DNA from: an uncultured Pelagibacteraceae bacterium
GTDB taxonomy: Bacteria > Pseudomonadota > Alphaproteobacteria > Pelagibacterales > Pelagibacteraceae
Direction of reading: 5' to 3'
Length of the DNA: 36,324 nt
Assembly: GCA_902581925.1 (NCBI GenBank)
Contig: CACHQB010000010.1
Span: 1 to 36,324 of the forward strand
In this document: piece by piece, positions 1-8,797 of the stretch
Layout of the letters: the number at the start of each line of letters is the position of its first letter
How positions within the stretch are numbered: the stretch's first letter is position 1
Notes under the pieces: generated by a model
Databases searched by the model: none
Told to the model about the DNA's origin: nothing
The model's input: the letters and a program-made list of their open reading frames with translations, nothing else
Position numbers and translations under genes: made by a program

Positions 1-2347
1 TTTGGGTGGAGATTTAGAAATTGATTACAATCGTAATCAAGGAAATTTAGATCTAGTTAATCAAGTAAAAGAATTTGCAACTGTTTCTCAAATGATTGAG
101 TTTAGTACTATGCTTTCAACTACTAGCAGAGAAAAAAATAAATCATTATTTACTAGAATTAAAACCGTAGATGAAAAATATCCTTTGTATGGAAATGTTG
201 TATATGAGCCAATTGGTGCTTATGAAAGAATGCAAAAAGAACCTAATACTATCCTGATCAATGAAAGTTTATCAAAAACTCTAAATCTTAAAATTAATGA
301 AGTAGTAAAAGTTCAAGATCAAAATTTTACAGTAATTGGAATTATTAAATCAGTACCAGATGTAAGCGGATTTGTTGCATTTGGCGATTGGGCTTTAGCA
401 GGAAAACAAACTTTAGAAATTTTAAAACTAAATGGCATTGGAAGTTTTTTAAACTATGAATACAAAGTAAAGTTTAATAAAAATGATAAGCCAGAAGAAA
501 TTGAGCAACGAATTGAAGAAATCTTTAAAGACGATCAAAAAGTAAAACTTAGATATCCTGAAAATTCTGCAAGTGGAATAAAGAGAATTATTAATAATTT
601 TTCTCAATTTTTATCTCTTGTTTCTATCAGTGCAATGTTGATAGCGGGTATTGGAATAGCAAATACTTTGCTTTCTTTTATTAATCAAAACAACATGTCG
701 ATAGCTGTACGAAAAGCGGTTGGCTTTTATTCGGGCAATATTAAAATACTATATTACCTTCAGTTGTTTATACTTTTATTTATAATTACTGTTGTTGCTT
801 ATGGATCGAGTTTTTTAATTGTACCAATAGCAGATAAATATTTATCTGATGGATTGGGATTGAATGTTAATCCTGTGTTTTCATTTATTAATTTTTTAAA
901 AATTTTTTTAGTAGGATTTTTAGTGCTGATAATTTTTTCTATTCCGACAGTCAGTTCTATTGATCAAGTAAAAGCAGCTAATTTATTTAGAAACGTATTT
1001 CAAAATCTTCAATTTTTTTATTCTAAGAGATCAGTTGTTTTAAGCTTTGTTTTATTATCTATCTTAATTTTGTTGTTCACAGTTGGATCTGAACAGCCAT
1101 ATTATAGTTTAGGTTACTTTGCTGCTTTTTTTGTTTGTTTAATTGTATTTTTCTTACTTTCAAAGTTAATCATTTTTTTCCTAAAAAAATTCAAATCTAG
1201 TTCAATAATTTCTTTAAAAGTTTCAATTAAAAATATTACCCAAACAAAAAGTATAACTCCCATTACCGTTATGTCTCTTGGCCTAGGGGTTACTTTGTTA
1301 TTAACATTAGCTTTAGTTGGTACAAATTTTCAAAGAGAAATTGCTAAATCTATTCCTGATATTGCGCCTGATTATTTCTTTGTTGGTATTCAAAAAGGAG
1401 AAAGAGAGAAATTTGAACAAGGTATTTTAAATATGGATCCAAATGCATCTATTGAAATTGTGCCAATGGTATCCTCTGGAATTATAAAAATTAATGGTGT
1501 AGATCCTAATACATATATTAAACAAGATAATGATAGTTACTGGGTAATTGGTAGTGAACGAAGATCATCATGGGTAGAAAATATACCTGAAGATAATCCA
1601 ATTTTAAAAGGTGAATGGTGGGATTTATCAAAACCTAATCAACTTCAAATATCTCTAGATTCAAAAGTTGCTAAAGATTTAAACATCCAGTTAGGTGATA
1701 TTTTTACTCTAAATGTTTATGGGCGTGAAATTGAGGGAAAAGTAATTAATTTCAGAGAGGTGGATTATCGAGATTTAAGCATCAACTTTGCAATGTTATT
1801 TAACCCTCAATATGCAAAAAATATTCCACACGAATATTTAGCAACTGCAAAATTTAATTCAAACAAATTTGATGAAACTGAAATGCTTGAAATCATGCCA
1901 AGTTTATCAATGATAAAAATTGCAGATTATTTATCTAAAGTTACAGCTGTTTTGAATAAAGTATTTATTGCAGTTACTTTAATTTCAGCAGTTACTATTG
2001 TTATCGGTTTAATTGTAATTTCAAGTGCAATTATGGTTCAAGGAAAAGTCAAAGAATATCAAAATTTAGTCTTTAAAATTTTAGGTTTTTCAAAAAAACA
2101 AATTATTTTTTCATCGTTAATTGAGTTCATTATTATTTTTAAATCTGTAATTTTAATTGCAATATTCTTTGCAATTATTGGTTCAAAATTTATTATGGAA
2201 AATATATTTGAGCTAGTGTGGATGTTTGACTTTAAAGTTTTAATTTATTTAGGATTTTCAATTGGCTTTGTTACTTTAATTTTAATATTGCTAACAAACT
2301 TAAAATATCTAAATCCCAAAATTTATCCTCTTATAAGAAATCAATAA
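1..2347 (+). CDS. ABC transporter permease, YbbP/FtsX family (5' end missing)
   Basis: This is an inner-membrane permease of the FtsX/MacB-type ABC family, whose members act in lipoprotein or lipid-linked extrusion rather than bulk import. The reading frame is open from the window edge, so the first codon here (TTG) is an internal Leu and the true start lies upstream. The visible 781 residues show the family layout: a periplasmic domain (about 1-200), a helix near 205-225, further helices to about 320, helices near 340-395 and 425-445, a second periplasmic domain (about 450-650) and three C-terminal helices (655-770). The phrase KTVDEKYPLYGNV near residue 55 resembles the matching part of E. 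coli YbbP (804 aa), suggesting only about 50 residues are missing. The ATPase partner (YbbA-like) would be expected upstream, outside the window. The gene ends directly against the stop of the convergent carbonic-anhydrase-like gene. The substrate is unknown. Confidence 0.85.
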   Translation, partial: LGGDLEIDYNRNQGNLDLVNQVKEFATVSQMIEFSTMLSTTSREKNKSLFTRIKTVDEKYPLYGNVVYEPIGAYERMQKEPNTILINESLSKTLNLKINEVVKVQDQNFTVIGIIKSVPDVSGFVAFGDWALAGKQTLEILKLNGIGSFLNYEYKVKFNKNDKPEEIEQRIEEIFKDDQKVKLRYPENSASGIKRIINNFSQFLSLVSISAMLIAGIGIANTLLSFINQNNMSIAVRKAVGFYSGNIKILYYLQLFILLFIITVVAYGSSFLIVPIADKYLSDGLGLNVNPVFSFINFLKIFLVGFLVLIIFSIPTVSSIDQVKAANLFRNVFQNLQFFYSKRSVVLSFVLLSILILLFTVGSEQPYYSLGYFAAFFVCLIVFFLLSKLIIFFLKKFKSSSIISLKVSIKNITQTKSITPITVMSLGLGVTLLLTLALVGTNFQREIAKSIPDIAPDYFFVGIQKGEREKFEQGILNMDPNASIEIVPMVSSGIIKINGVDPNTYIKQDNDSYWVIGSERRSSWVENIPEDNPILKGEWWDLSKPNQLQISLDSKVAKDLNIQLGDIFTLNVYGREIEGKVINFREVDYRDLSINFAMLFNPQYAKNIPHEYLATAKFNSNKFDETEMLEIMPSLSMIKIADYLSKVTAVLNKVFIAVTLISAVTIVIGLIVISSAIMVQGKVKEYQNLVFKILGFSKKQIIFSSLIEFIIIFKSVILIAIFFAIIGSKFIMENIFELVWMFDFKVLIYLGFSIGFVTLILILLTNLKYLNPKIYPLIRNQ

Positions 2348-2764
2348 TTAGAATTTAGTAATTTTACTATCCAAAGAAATTAGATTTAATTCTACTTTCA
2401 ATTTTGGAAATCTTTTTTTTATTTGTTTTTTTATTTTAGAGAATGAGTCTTTATGAATTTTTTTTTCATTTACTAGGCTAAATTCTTTATTTCCATTAGC
2501 AATTTTAGCTGCACCACAATCTTTGTGATTAATTACAATTAATTTTTCGATTTTATGTATTTGAATAGAGGTTGCTAGATTATCATAAAACGTCTTATGC
2601 CATTTTTTGAATTTAATATGTGTAACCCCAACAGCTGCTCCTGCAATTGTAAATGCACTGTATTTTCCTGTTAATTTTTTTTTCTTTAAATGATTATGAA
2701 CTAAATGTTGAAATCTTGGATCCATACAAGATAACACCATTGCTTTAAATTTTGATTTCTTCAA
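2348..2764 (-). CDS. Small beta-carbonic-anhydrase-like protein
   Basis: This 138-residue protein keeps the beta-carbonic anhydrase zinc and dyad motifs: SCMDPR near the start (Cys13, Asp15, Arg17) and NHKDCG (His80, Cys83). These would give the Cys-His-Cys zinc site and the Asp-Arg pair of the family. It is short compared with typical beta enzymes of about 200 residues and lacks their N-terminal helices, so CO2 hydration is plausible but unproven. The start is a TTG that overlaps the TGA stop of the upstream SOUL gene (TTGA), which suggests translational coupling. An internal ATG exists at residue 9 but would leave almost nothing before the first zinc ligand. Its stop abuts the stop of the convergent permease gene with no spacing. 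Confidence 0.72.
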   Translation of the reverse strand: MKKSKFKAMVLSCMDPRFQHLVHNHLKKKKLTGKYSAFTIAGAAVGVTHIKFKKWHKTFYDNLATSIQIHKIEKLIVINHKDCGAAKIANGNKEFSLVNEKKIHKDSFSKIKKQIKKRFPKLKVELNLISLDSKITKF

Positions 2765-3327
2765 TTTATTTTAACTTTAAACATAGCCTCATTCCTTCTA
2801 TTCATTGGAAGTGTAAATGGACTGTCATATGTTGCTCTAATAGGTGGGCTTATAATTGATATACTTTTTTTTTGTAACTCTTTTTCTAAAATTTCTTTGT
2901 GTTTAAGGAAATTCCTATCTGAAGCTCGTCCAGAATACCTTAACACTGCGTAGTATCCTCCTTCAATATTAACTATTTTTACATCTTCCCTACTTGGATT
3001 TGGTGCATTGTCTGAATTAAATTTAGAGGGCAAATAAAATTGCATACTCATGTTTCCATTTTTCTCAACTTGAGTAACTGGGGTTGTCATTTTAATTTTC
3101 TCTTGAGTATCGTTTCTACCTGAAATGTAATTAAATAATTTCCTAAAATTACTATCTATTCCAGATGTCATTGTTTCAACTGCTAAACGATCAGAGTATT
3201 TTCTAATCTCATACACCTCATTTTTAGAGATAATTTCATAATTTGCTTCTTCATAAGCCATAACCGTAGAATAGGGTAAAATAAATAAAGCACAAAATAC
3301 AATCAAATAAAATTTAATTTTTCTCAT
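2761..3327 (-). CDS. SOUL family heme-binding protein, exported
   Basis: This is a 188-residue protein of the SOUL/HBP family, whose members bind heme or tetrapyrroles. A signal peptide is clear at residues 1-24 (basic MRKIKF, a hydrophobic stretch, then VMAYE), so it is probably periplasmic. Family-like features include NYEIISKNEVYEIRKY at the start of the domain, KIKMTTPVTQ in the middle, GGYYAVLRYSGRA and a C-terminal SPFTLPMNRRNEAMFKV. It lies 2 bases after the stop of the upstream gene and overlaps the next gene's TTG start by its TGA stop. The ligand and physiological role cannot be read from sequence. Confidence 0.85.
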   Translation of the reverse strand: MRKIKFYLIVFCALFILPYSTVMAYEEANYEIISKNEVYEIRKYSDRLAVETMTSGIDSNFRKLFNYISGRNDTQEKIKMTTPVTQVEKNGNMSMQFYLPSKFNSDNAPNPSREDVKIVNIEGGYYAVLRYSGRASDRNFLKHKEILEKELQKKSISIISPPIRATYDSPFTLPMNRRNEAMFKVKIN

Positions 3328-3329
3328 TG

Positions 3330-3884
3330 TTACATAACTTTATATTCAAAATTTTGTGTAGTTTCATTAATTTGGATTAATTTTGCACCATTTCTTTCAT
3401 GAAAATTAGTTGCCATTTCTGTTAGTGGCGAAAGGGTTACTAATCTATTTAGATGATTGGATTTTTTAATCTTTTTAAACACTTCTTTAACAATTAATTT
3501 TCCTCCACCCTTTTTTTTGGACCATACTGTGTAAGCAATCGCAATTCGGCCTCCTGTTTGATCTCTCATGGCAGTTTGAAGAAATGCATCTGTACTTAAC
3601 TTTTCTAGTTCATCAACACTTTTTGGGACTTCATTTGTATAAGCAAAACACATAACTGCATGAATTTCTCCTTTATATTCAACTCCATAAATTTTTCTAC
3701 CAAAACCTGTTCTAAATTTATTATCTAATTCTGGTCTAACTGGATCTTCATCAGTGTTACATTCATTAAGTTCAACAAGCTTTGCACCTTTTACCCAGCC
3801 AAAAAAATTATCAATATTTTTACTTAATACTTGTCTATTTTTTCTTAATCTAGCTTTTATTCTTGGATTAAATTTTTTTTTCAT
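3330..3884 (-). CDS. Possible GNAT-like acetyltransferase, function unknown
   Basis: This 184-residue protein is basic at its N-terminus (KKKFNPRIKARLRKNRQ) and has no signal peptide. The C-terminal half has features reminiscent of GNAT acetyltransferases: a GGGKLIVKEVFKKI stretch that could be the acetyl-CoA loop and helix, and a terminal FHERNGAKLIQINE segment followed by a beta strand (NFEYKVM), typical of the last strands of the fold. I do not recognise a named family with certainty. It leads the SOUL and carbonic-anhydrase-like genes in a tight minus-strand run. The ATG at 3884 is preceded by a 54-base gap that probably carries their promoter. Confidence 0.6.
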   Translation of the reverse strand: MKKKFNPRIKARLRKNRQVLSKNIDNFFGWVKGAKLVELNECNTDEDPVRPELDNKFRTGFGRKIYGVEYKGEIHAVMCFAYTNEVPKSVDELEKLSTDAFLQTAMRDQTGGRIAIAYTVWSKKKGGGKLIVKEVFKKIKKSNHLNRLVTLSPLTEMATNFHERNGAKLIQINETTQNFEYKVM

Positions 3885-3938
3885 ATTTACAATTAATTAC
3901 ATGTATCACTTATTTAAAATTTTTAATGTGTTTTAAAA

Positions 3939-4685
3939 TCATACCAGATAATCATATAAAAGCTTTGTACTGGTAACAAAAATTAAAGCATATAAAATAT
4001 TGTAAAACAATTTTTCTTCAATTATTTTTAGTAATTGATATCCAATTAATATACCTAATAACGCAACTGGAAATAATATTGCTGAATTTTTAAAAGATTC
4101 TAAATTTGTCATAGATAAATTAATATACAAAGGAAGTTTAATTAAATTCACAAAAGTGAAAAAAAATATTCTTGTTCCTACATATATTTCTTTTTTCATT
4201 CTAAGTGGGAGCAAGTATAGACTAGTTGGAGTTCCTCCAGCATGCACACAAAAACTTGTAAAACCTGCAATTACCGAACATACTCCACCTTTTAAGAAAT
4301 TTTTTTCTGATTTTTTTTCTTTGTCCTTTTTAAAAAAAAAATAATGACCTGCAAACAAAAAGCCCATTACTCCAATTATAAATTTTAATAAGTCCTCTGA
4401 AAAATATGAAAAAGTTAAAGATCCAATAATTATACCAATAGCTGCAAATGGAACCATTAATTTCAAAGTTCCTAAATCAAATTCTTTTCTATATTTATAA
4501 ACAGCAATAAAGTCTGAAAATATTAAAATCGGTAAAATAATGCCTAAAGCCTGATTTAGCGGCATCACTATTGTCATTAAAGGAACGGAAATTAAAGTCA
4601 TGGAACCACCAAGGCCTGATTTTGCAATTCCATATAAAATTATGGCTGGAACAACCGTTAAAAAAAATAATAAGTTTATTTCCAT
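3939..4685 (-). CDS. TauE/SafE family sulfite/organic anion exporter
   Basis: This 248-residue integral membrane protein has about eight hydrophobic segments and the TauE/SafE pattern: GIAKSGLGGSMTLISVPLM in the first helix pair, and a second internal repeat with GGVCSVIAGFTSFCVHAGGTP. Family members export sulfite, sulfoacetate or other small anions, or move them with protons; the substrate here is unknown. The coding region overlaps the end of the upstream GNAT gene by 10 bases, so the two are probably co-translated. It is the last gene of a minus-strand run that starts with the ABC exporter at 6810. Confidence 0.88.
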   Translation of the reverse strand: MEINLLFFLTVVPAIILYGIAKSGLGGSMTLISVPLMTIVMPLNQALGIILPILIFSDFIAVYKYRKEFDLGTLKLMVPFAAIGIIIGSLTFSYFSEDLLKFIIGVMGFLFAGHYFFFKKDKEKKSEKNFLKGGVCSVIAGFTSFCVHAGGTPTSLYLLPLRMKKEIYVGTRIFFFTFVNLIKLPLYINLSMTNLESFKNSAILFPVALLGILIGYQLLKIIEEKLFYNILYALIFVTSTKLLYDYLV

Positions 4686-4945
4686 TTATTTAATGATTTT
4701 AATAATTTTGATCCTAAAGGACTAATTGGATCTTGAAGTATTATATCTTTTTTAGTTTTTTCTCTTACTAATTGTAATAACTTGGTTGCTAAACCTTTTT
4801 TTCTAAAAATTGGGTTAACAAAAATATATTCTACCTCAGCTTTCTCATTAAACCTAACAAAGCCTATTGTAGTATTTTCATTTTTAAAGGTAAAAACTCC
4901 CTCTGTTTTTTCAATTTTAAAATTTGAAATTTCTAGGCTGTTCAT
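4676..4945 (-). CDS. Small GNAT family N-acetyltransferase
   Basis: This 89-residue protein is a minimal GNAT domain. Residues 25-50 form beta strands (TTIGFVRFNEKAEVEYIFV), followed by the acetyl-CoA-binding motif NPIFRKKGLATKLLQLV and a closing helix. This is the short YjdJ-like type of acetyltransferase; the acceptor is unknown. It starts 5 bases after the stop of a small two-helix membrane gene and its 3' end overlaps the TauE-like gene by 10 bases. Confidence 0.75.
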   Translation of the reverse strand: MNSLEISNFKIEKTEGVFTFKNENTTIGFVRFNEKAEVEYIFVNPIFRKKGLATKLLQLVREKTKKDIILQDPISPLGSKLLKSLNKWK

Positions 4946-4950
4946 AAATC

Positions 4951-5115
4951 CTAGTAATTTAGAAGCAATAGGACAACCGCTATAGCAGCAATAATAGAAC
5001 TAACGACAATATAATTAAGCTTAATATTGAATTTTTTTTCTATGAACTCAGAAATTTTTTCCCAAAATAAAACTATTAAAAAAATAATTATAGCTGGAAG
5101 AATATATTTAATCAT
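4951..5115 (-). CDS. 54-residue membrane protein with two predicted helices
   Basis: I read a short open frame filling the gap between the ABC exporter permease and the GNAT gene. It starts with ATG at 5115, just upstream (in gene order) of nothing but the permease stop 2 bases away, and ends with TAG at 4951-4953. The product begins MIKYILPAIIIFLIVLFW, then a charged segment EKISEFIEKKFNIKLN, then a second hydrophobic stretch YIVVSSIIAAIAVVLLLLNY. It is therefore a helical-hairpin membrane protein. It fills the gap almost exactly, which supports it being real. No function is recognised. It may be an accessory subunit of the neighbouring ABC exporter, but that is inference from position only. 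Confidence 0.6.
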   Translation of the reverse strand: MIKYILPAIIIFLIVLFWEKISEFIEKKFNIKLNYIVVSSIIAAIAVVLLLLNY

Positions 5116-5117
5116 AA

Positions 5118-5885
5118 TTAAGCTTTCATATTATAACCTTTTTTAAGAAGGCTAGTAACTATAGCTATACAAATACCAAGAAAAGCTAGCATTAAACTTA
5201 CACTTATCCATATATTAAAGTCTGATACGCCATAAAAAGAAAATCTTAATCCATTTATCAAATAAACAACTGGATTAAAATAAGTGACTATTTGCCAAAA
5301 CTCTGGGAGCATATCTAAGGAATATAAGCTACCACCCAGAAAAACCATTGGTGTTATTACCAAAGAAGGAATAATTGACATTTGTTCAAAATTCGAACTC
5401 ATTAAACCAATTAAAAAACCAAACAAAGCAAAAGTAAAAGAAACTAGTACTAAAAGAAATATCATCAATAATGGATATTTAACTTCAACTTCAACAAAAA
5501 AAGTAGATGTTAAAAAAATCATTAAACCAACAATTAGTGTTTTTGTTGCCCCTGCGCCAACAAAAGCAAGAACAATTTCTAAAGTTGAAATTGGTGCTGC
5601 TAAAATTTCATAAATTGTTCCATTAAATTTAGGAAAAAAAATACCGAATGAAGTATTGCTAATTGATTGCGTTAAAAGAGTAAGCATTAATAATCCAGGT
5701 ACAATGTATGATCCATAACTTATACCATCAATTTTTTGAACATAGCCGCCTATCACTGAACCAAAAACAATAAAGTATAAGGAAGTTGATAAAACAGGTG
5801 ATAGCAAAGATTGCATCAATGTCCTCCTAAATCTATCCATTTCATGGAGATAAATTGCTTTGAATGCGTAGTAATTAAATTTCAT
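5118..5885 (-). CDS. ABC-2 type exporter permease (YadH-like)
   Basis: This is the inner-membrane permease of a two-gene ABC-2 exporter. With the start at 5885 the product is 255 residues, close to E. coli YadH (256). It has six hydrophobic segments, an N-terminal amphipathic region ([15 protein letters not shown]), and the ABC-2 signature region [33 protein letters not shown] prefer ATG 5885 over the alternative 24 bases upstream (5909) because AAGGA lies 5 bases before it; the overlap with the ATPase gene is then 11 bases. Such pairs export drugs, polysaccharide or lipid precursors; the cargo is unknown here. Confidence 0.87.
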   Translation of the reverse strand: MKFNYYAFKAIYLHEMDRFRRTLMQSLLSPVLSTSLYFIVFGSVIGGYVQKIDGISYGSYIVPGLLMLTLLTQSISNTSFGIFFPKFNGTIYEILAAPISTLEIVLAFVGAGATKTLIVGLMIFLTSTFFVEVEVKYPLLMIFLLVLVSFTFALFGFLIGLMSSNFEQMSIIPSLVITPMVFLGGSLYSLDMLPEFWQIVTYFNPVVYLINGLRFSFYGVSDFNIWISVSLMLAFLGICIAIVTSLLKKGYNMKA

Positions 5886-6810
5886 TATTTTCCTTAACCA
5901 AAGTAACAAATATTTTTTCTAATGTGCTTTGTTCTGTTTTTAAATCTTTTAATTTTAGTCCTGCGTCTTTTAAATCTTGAAGTAAATTTGTGATCCCTGT
6001 TTGTTTTGCTTGAACATTATATTTATAATCTATTGAGATATTATCTTTTCCAATTTCAAGATTATATTTTTCTAAACTGTTTGGTAATTCAAAAATTTCT
6101 TCCTGTAGGTCTACTGTAAGTTTCTTGTGACCCATTTTTTTTAATAATTCTTTAGTTTCATCTACAACAATAATTTCACCTTGATTTATCACACCTACAC
6201 GATCTGCAATCGCTTCGGCTTCCTCTATGTAATGTGTAGTCAAAATAACTGTGACACCAGTTTTTCTTAAATCTTCAACTATCTTCCACATATCTTTTCT
6301 AAGCTCAACATCTACACCAGCAGTAGGTTCGTCTAAAAATAAGATAGATGGTTCATGAGATAATGCTTTTGCAATTAAAACTCTTCTCTTCATTCCACCT
6401 GATAATTGTCTAAGACTTAAATCTTTTTTATCCCATAAACTTAAATCTTTTAAAATTTTTTCTATATAATCCGGATTAGGTTTTTTGCCATAAAGCCCTC
6501 TTGAATATGAAACATTATTAAACACACTTTCAAATTGTTCTAATGTTAGCTCTTGTGGAACTAATCCAATTTTAGATCTAGTCAATCTGTAGTCTTTGAT
6601 AATATCAAGGTCATCAACAGTTACTTTGCCTGAAGAAAGCCTAACTATTCCACAAATAATACTTATAAGTGTCGTTTTTCCAGCACCATTTGGTCCAAGC
6701 ATTGCAAAAATTTCACCTTTTTTGATATTCAGATTTATATTTTTTAATGCCTCAAATCCATTATCGAATACTTTTGATAAATTGTTTATGCTTATTTGAT
6801 CATTTGACAT
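5875..6810 (-). CDS. ABC exporter ATP-binding protein (YadG-like)
   Basis: This 311-residue ATPase partners the overlapping permease gene. Walker A is GPNGAGKTT at residues 39-47, the Q-loop is LVPQELT near 83-89, the signature is LSGGMKRR at 136-143, Walker B is [12 protein letters not shown] around 156-167, and the switch His is in [10 protein letters not shown]. The C-terminal 85 residues after the nucleotide-binding domain match the extension typical of YadG-type ATPases (308 in E. coli). It is the first gene of a minus-strand run (6810 to 3939). Its start faces the divergent thioredoxin-like gene across 68 bases, which must hold both promoters. Confidence 0.9.
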   Translation of the reverse strand: MSNDQISINNLSKVFDNGFEALKNINLNIKKGEIFAMLGPNGAGKTTLISIICGIVRLSSGKVTVDDLDIIKDYRLTRSKIGLVPQELTLEQFESVFNNVSYSRGLYGKKPNPDYIEKILKDLSLWDKKDLSLRQLSGGMKRRVLIAKALSHEPSILFLDEPTAGVDVELRKDMWKIVEDLRKTGVTVILTTHYIEEAEAIADRVGVINQGEIIVVDETKELLKKMGHKKLTVDLQEEIFELPNSLEKYNLEIGKDNISIDYKYNVQAKQTGITNLLQDLKDAGLKLKDLKTEQSTLEKIFVTLVKENNEI

Positions 6811-6878
6811 GAGTTAGGCATATATAGAGACAATTTATAGTATTACAATAAATTAAAATTTACTTTAAATGTAAAAGA

Positions 6879-7247
6879 ATGAAAAAATTTTTAGTATTTA
6901 TCTGTTTTGTATTAGCATTGAGCACCAAAGCAATTGGGAAAGAAACCACTTATAGTAAAGAGTTATTCGATAAAGCTCTATCAGATGGAAAAGTTGTAGT
7001 TGTAAGTTCCTGGATTAAATATTGTACATCTTGTGCAAGTCAAATGAAAGTTCTTGAAAAAGCAAAAAATGATTTTAAGAATATTGTATACTTTGCTTTT
7101 GATGTAAGAAACAAGGAAATCGCTCAATTTTTTAATGTTCAATATCAAACAACGCTTTTAATTTTTAAAAATAATAAAGAAGTTTACAGAAGTATTGGTG
7201 AGACCACTAAAGAACTCATTTATGATGCTTTAAAATCCTCTATCTAA
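6879..7247 (+). CDS. Exported thioredoxin-like protein
   Basis: This 122-residue protein has a signal peptide (residues 1-20, MKKFLVFICFVLALSTKAIG) and a thioredoxin fold with the redox motif CTSC at 49-52 after SSWIKY. The spacing and the segment FNVQYQTTLLIFKNNKE resemble the C-terminal (gamma) domain of DsbD, where an incoming strand is followed by a cis-Pro-type turn; here the usual cis-Pro position reads QTT, so the Pro is absent. It probably acts as a periplasmic thiol oxidoreductase. Its 3' end overlaps the end of the convergent thiV gene by 8 bases. Confidence 0.78.
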   Translation: MKKFLVFICFVLALSTKAIGKETTYSKELFDKALSDGKVVVVSSWIKYCTSCASQMKVLEKAKNDFKNIVYFAFDVRNKEIAQFFNVQYQTTLLIFKNNKEVYRSIGETTKELIYDALKSSI

Positions 7248-8679
7248 ATTTAATTTTTAAAATTATTGCAGGTAAGAAAGTTGCAATCAAAAAAGATAAA
7301 AATAATAAAGATTGAGCTACAAAAGGTGAAAATAAATCTTTAGATAAAAATACACCAACTAATAAACTTTTAGAAAAATCTGGAAAAGGAAACATTAAAA
7401 ATCCAGCAACTAAACCAATTATAATTGAAACATAAGCGGTATTTTCATTTACTCTATTATAGAAACTATAAAAAACAGTCACTACAAATGCACAGCAAAA
7501 TAAATCTGCAAGTAAGAATAAATATAAAATATCAAATCCTTTAGAAGCAACGCTAAATGCAATTAAAGACAAGATTAAAATGGAATATTTAGATATTTTT
7601 AAATAATCAGTTTTTTTATCTAAGTTAAAAGTTGCTTTGCCATCAACTACAAACAAACTGGAAATAGCATTAACTAAAGTGTCTACAGTTGAAATAGTTA
7701 ATGCAAGTCCAAGGATAATAATCAATAAAGATAAAATTTCTGTTTGATCTTTTAATAACAAACTAAAAAAACCTAAATCAGGTCTAACAGACGGATCCAT
7801 TGAAAATGAAACCATTCCAATAAAACCCATTAAGAAAACTATTGGAATAATAATAAAGAAAGCAATTATCAAACCACTTTTTAATGTTTGATAATCTTTT
7901 GCAGCATATACTCTTTGCCAATTTCCTTGATGAAATAAATTTGTTGCTGCAACTGCTATAAAAAAAGTTAGTCCAGCAGTGTATCCTGGAATATAATTTG
8001 AACTTAATAGTTGAGGATTTTTCTCATTAATTAAAGAAAAAGAAAAATTATTTCCTGAATTTGAGCTTACAATTGAAATCAAAATAAATAACAAAACACC
8101 AATTACAATCATTTGTATATTATCTGTAAATATAGATGCTCTTAATCCCCCATAAAGCGTATAAGTTAAAGTAGCTACCAATACTATTAATGCTGTTATC
8201 CACAATTCTGTTCCAGATATATAGTTAATTAATACAGCAACTGCAGTTACTTCTGCACAAAGAAAAATGAACATATAAAAAATTGTCATTAACAAAATCA
8301 ACTTAAATAAACTTTTGCCAAATTTCTTCCTCATAAACTCAACTAAAGAGGATCCTCTTGGAAACTCGGTTCTAATTTTTTTTCCAAAATATATTAAGAA
8401 AATCATTGGAAAAGCTGTGCCTAATGCATATCCAATGACAGCACCTAGACCACCCCACGTTGCAGCCGCAACTGGACCAAATAAAATCCAAGCACCTAAG
8501 GCCGATGCTACAAGACTTGTAGTAAGTGAAAATAAACCAATGTTTCTATTTGCGGTTAAATAACTATTAATTCCTTTAAATTTTTTAGAATGAAGAATTC
8601 CTAAAAAAGCAAATATTAAACTAATTACGATTACTAATATTAATGATGTTGATTGAGTTAAAAAATATGTTTTATCCAT
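7240..8679 (-). CDS. thiV: Sodium:solute symporter, probable HMP (thiamin pyrimidine) transporter ThiV
   Basis: This 479-residue protein belongs to the sodium:solute symporter (SSS) family, with about 13 hydrophobic segments. Family-like features include NSYLTANRNIG after the first helix, ASALGAWILFGPVAAATWGG in the second, and PRGSSLVEFMRKKFG in a cytoplasmic loop. Directly upstream is a TPP riboswitch that runs up to the start codon. In SAR11, an SSS transporter with such a riboswitch has been named ThiV and proposed to import 4-amino-5-hydroxymethyl-2-methylpyrimidine (HMP), which those cells cannot make because they lack thiC. The assignment here rests on family plus riboswitch. Without the riboswitch the gene would be an SSS symporter of unknown substrate. 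Confidence 0.85.
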   Translation of the reverse strand: MDKTYFLTQSTSLILVIVISLIFAFLGILHSKKFKGINSYLTANRNIGLFSLTTSLVASALGAWILFGPVAAATWGGLGAVIGYALGTAFPMIFLIYFGKKIRTEFPRGSSLVEFMRKKFGKSLFKLILLMTIFYMFIFLCAEVTAVAVLINYISGTELWITALIVLVATLTYTLYGGLRASIFTDNIQMIVIGVLLFILISIVSSNSGNNFSFSLINEKNPQLLSSNYIPGYTAGLTFFIAVAATNLFHQGNWQRVYAAKDYQTLKSGLIIAFFIIIPIVFLMGFIGMVSFSMDPSVRPDLGFFSLLLKDQTEILSLLIIILGLALTISTVDTLVNAISSLFVVDGKATFNLDKKTDYLKISKYSILILSLIAFSVASKGFDILYLFLLADLFCCAFVVTVFYSFYNRVNENTAYVSIIIGLVAGFLMFPFPDFSKSLLVGVFLSKDLFSPFVAQSLLFLSFLIATFLPAIILKIKFR

Positions 8680-8682
8680 TTT

Positions 8683-8748
8683 ATCCCTTTCTGAATTACC
8701 GGACAGGTTCTTTGGGTATAATCTCAGTCTGTTAAGACACCCCTTATG
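8683..8748 (-). promoter_or_regulatory. TPP riboswitch (THI element) controlling thiV
   Basis: Read on the minus strand, the sequence carries the conserved TPP aptamer blocks in order: GGGGTG, a short P3 hairpin GTCT-TAAC-AGAC, CTGAGA, ACCC, GAACCTG, a degenerate P5 with TAAT in the loop, and AAGGGA. The element is very compact (about 66 bases). AAGGGA, the last conserved aptamer block, sits 5 bases before the ATG and would also be the Shine-Dalgarno sequence. TPP binding should therefore repress translation directly, without a separate expression platform. Confidence 0.92.
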
Positions 8749-8797
8749 AATATATTTAGTACATTTTGTGTATTATGGAAAGTCTTTTTAAAATTTA

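Noticed and set aside
2..4. Start codon of the YbbP-like permease at position 2
   Set aside because: It is an internal Leu codon (TTG) of a frame open to the window edge, and the family has about 50 more residues and a first membrane helix before this point.
3754..3936. Plus-strand small frame opposite the GNAT-like gene
   Set aside because: It is the antisense of a better-supported coding region and shows low-complexity Phe/Leu content from A-rich codons on the other strand.
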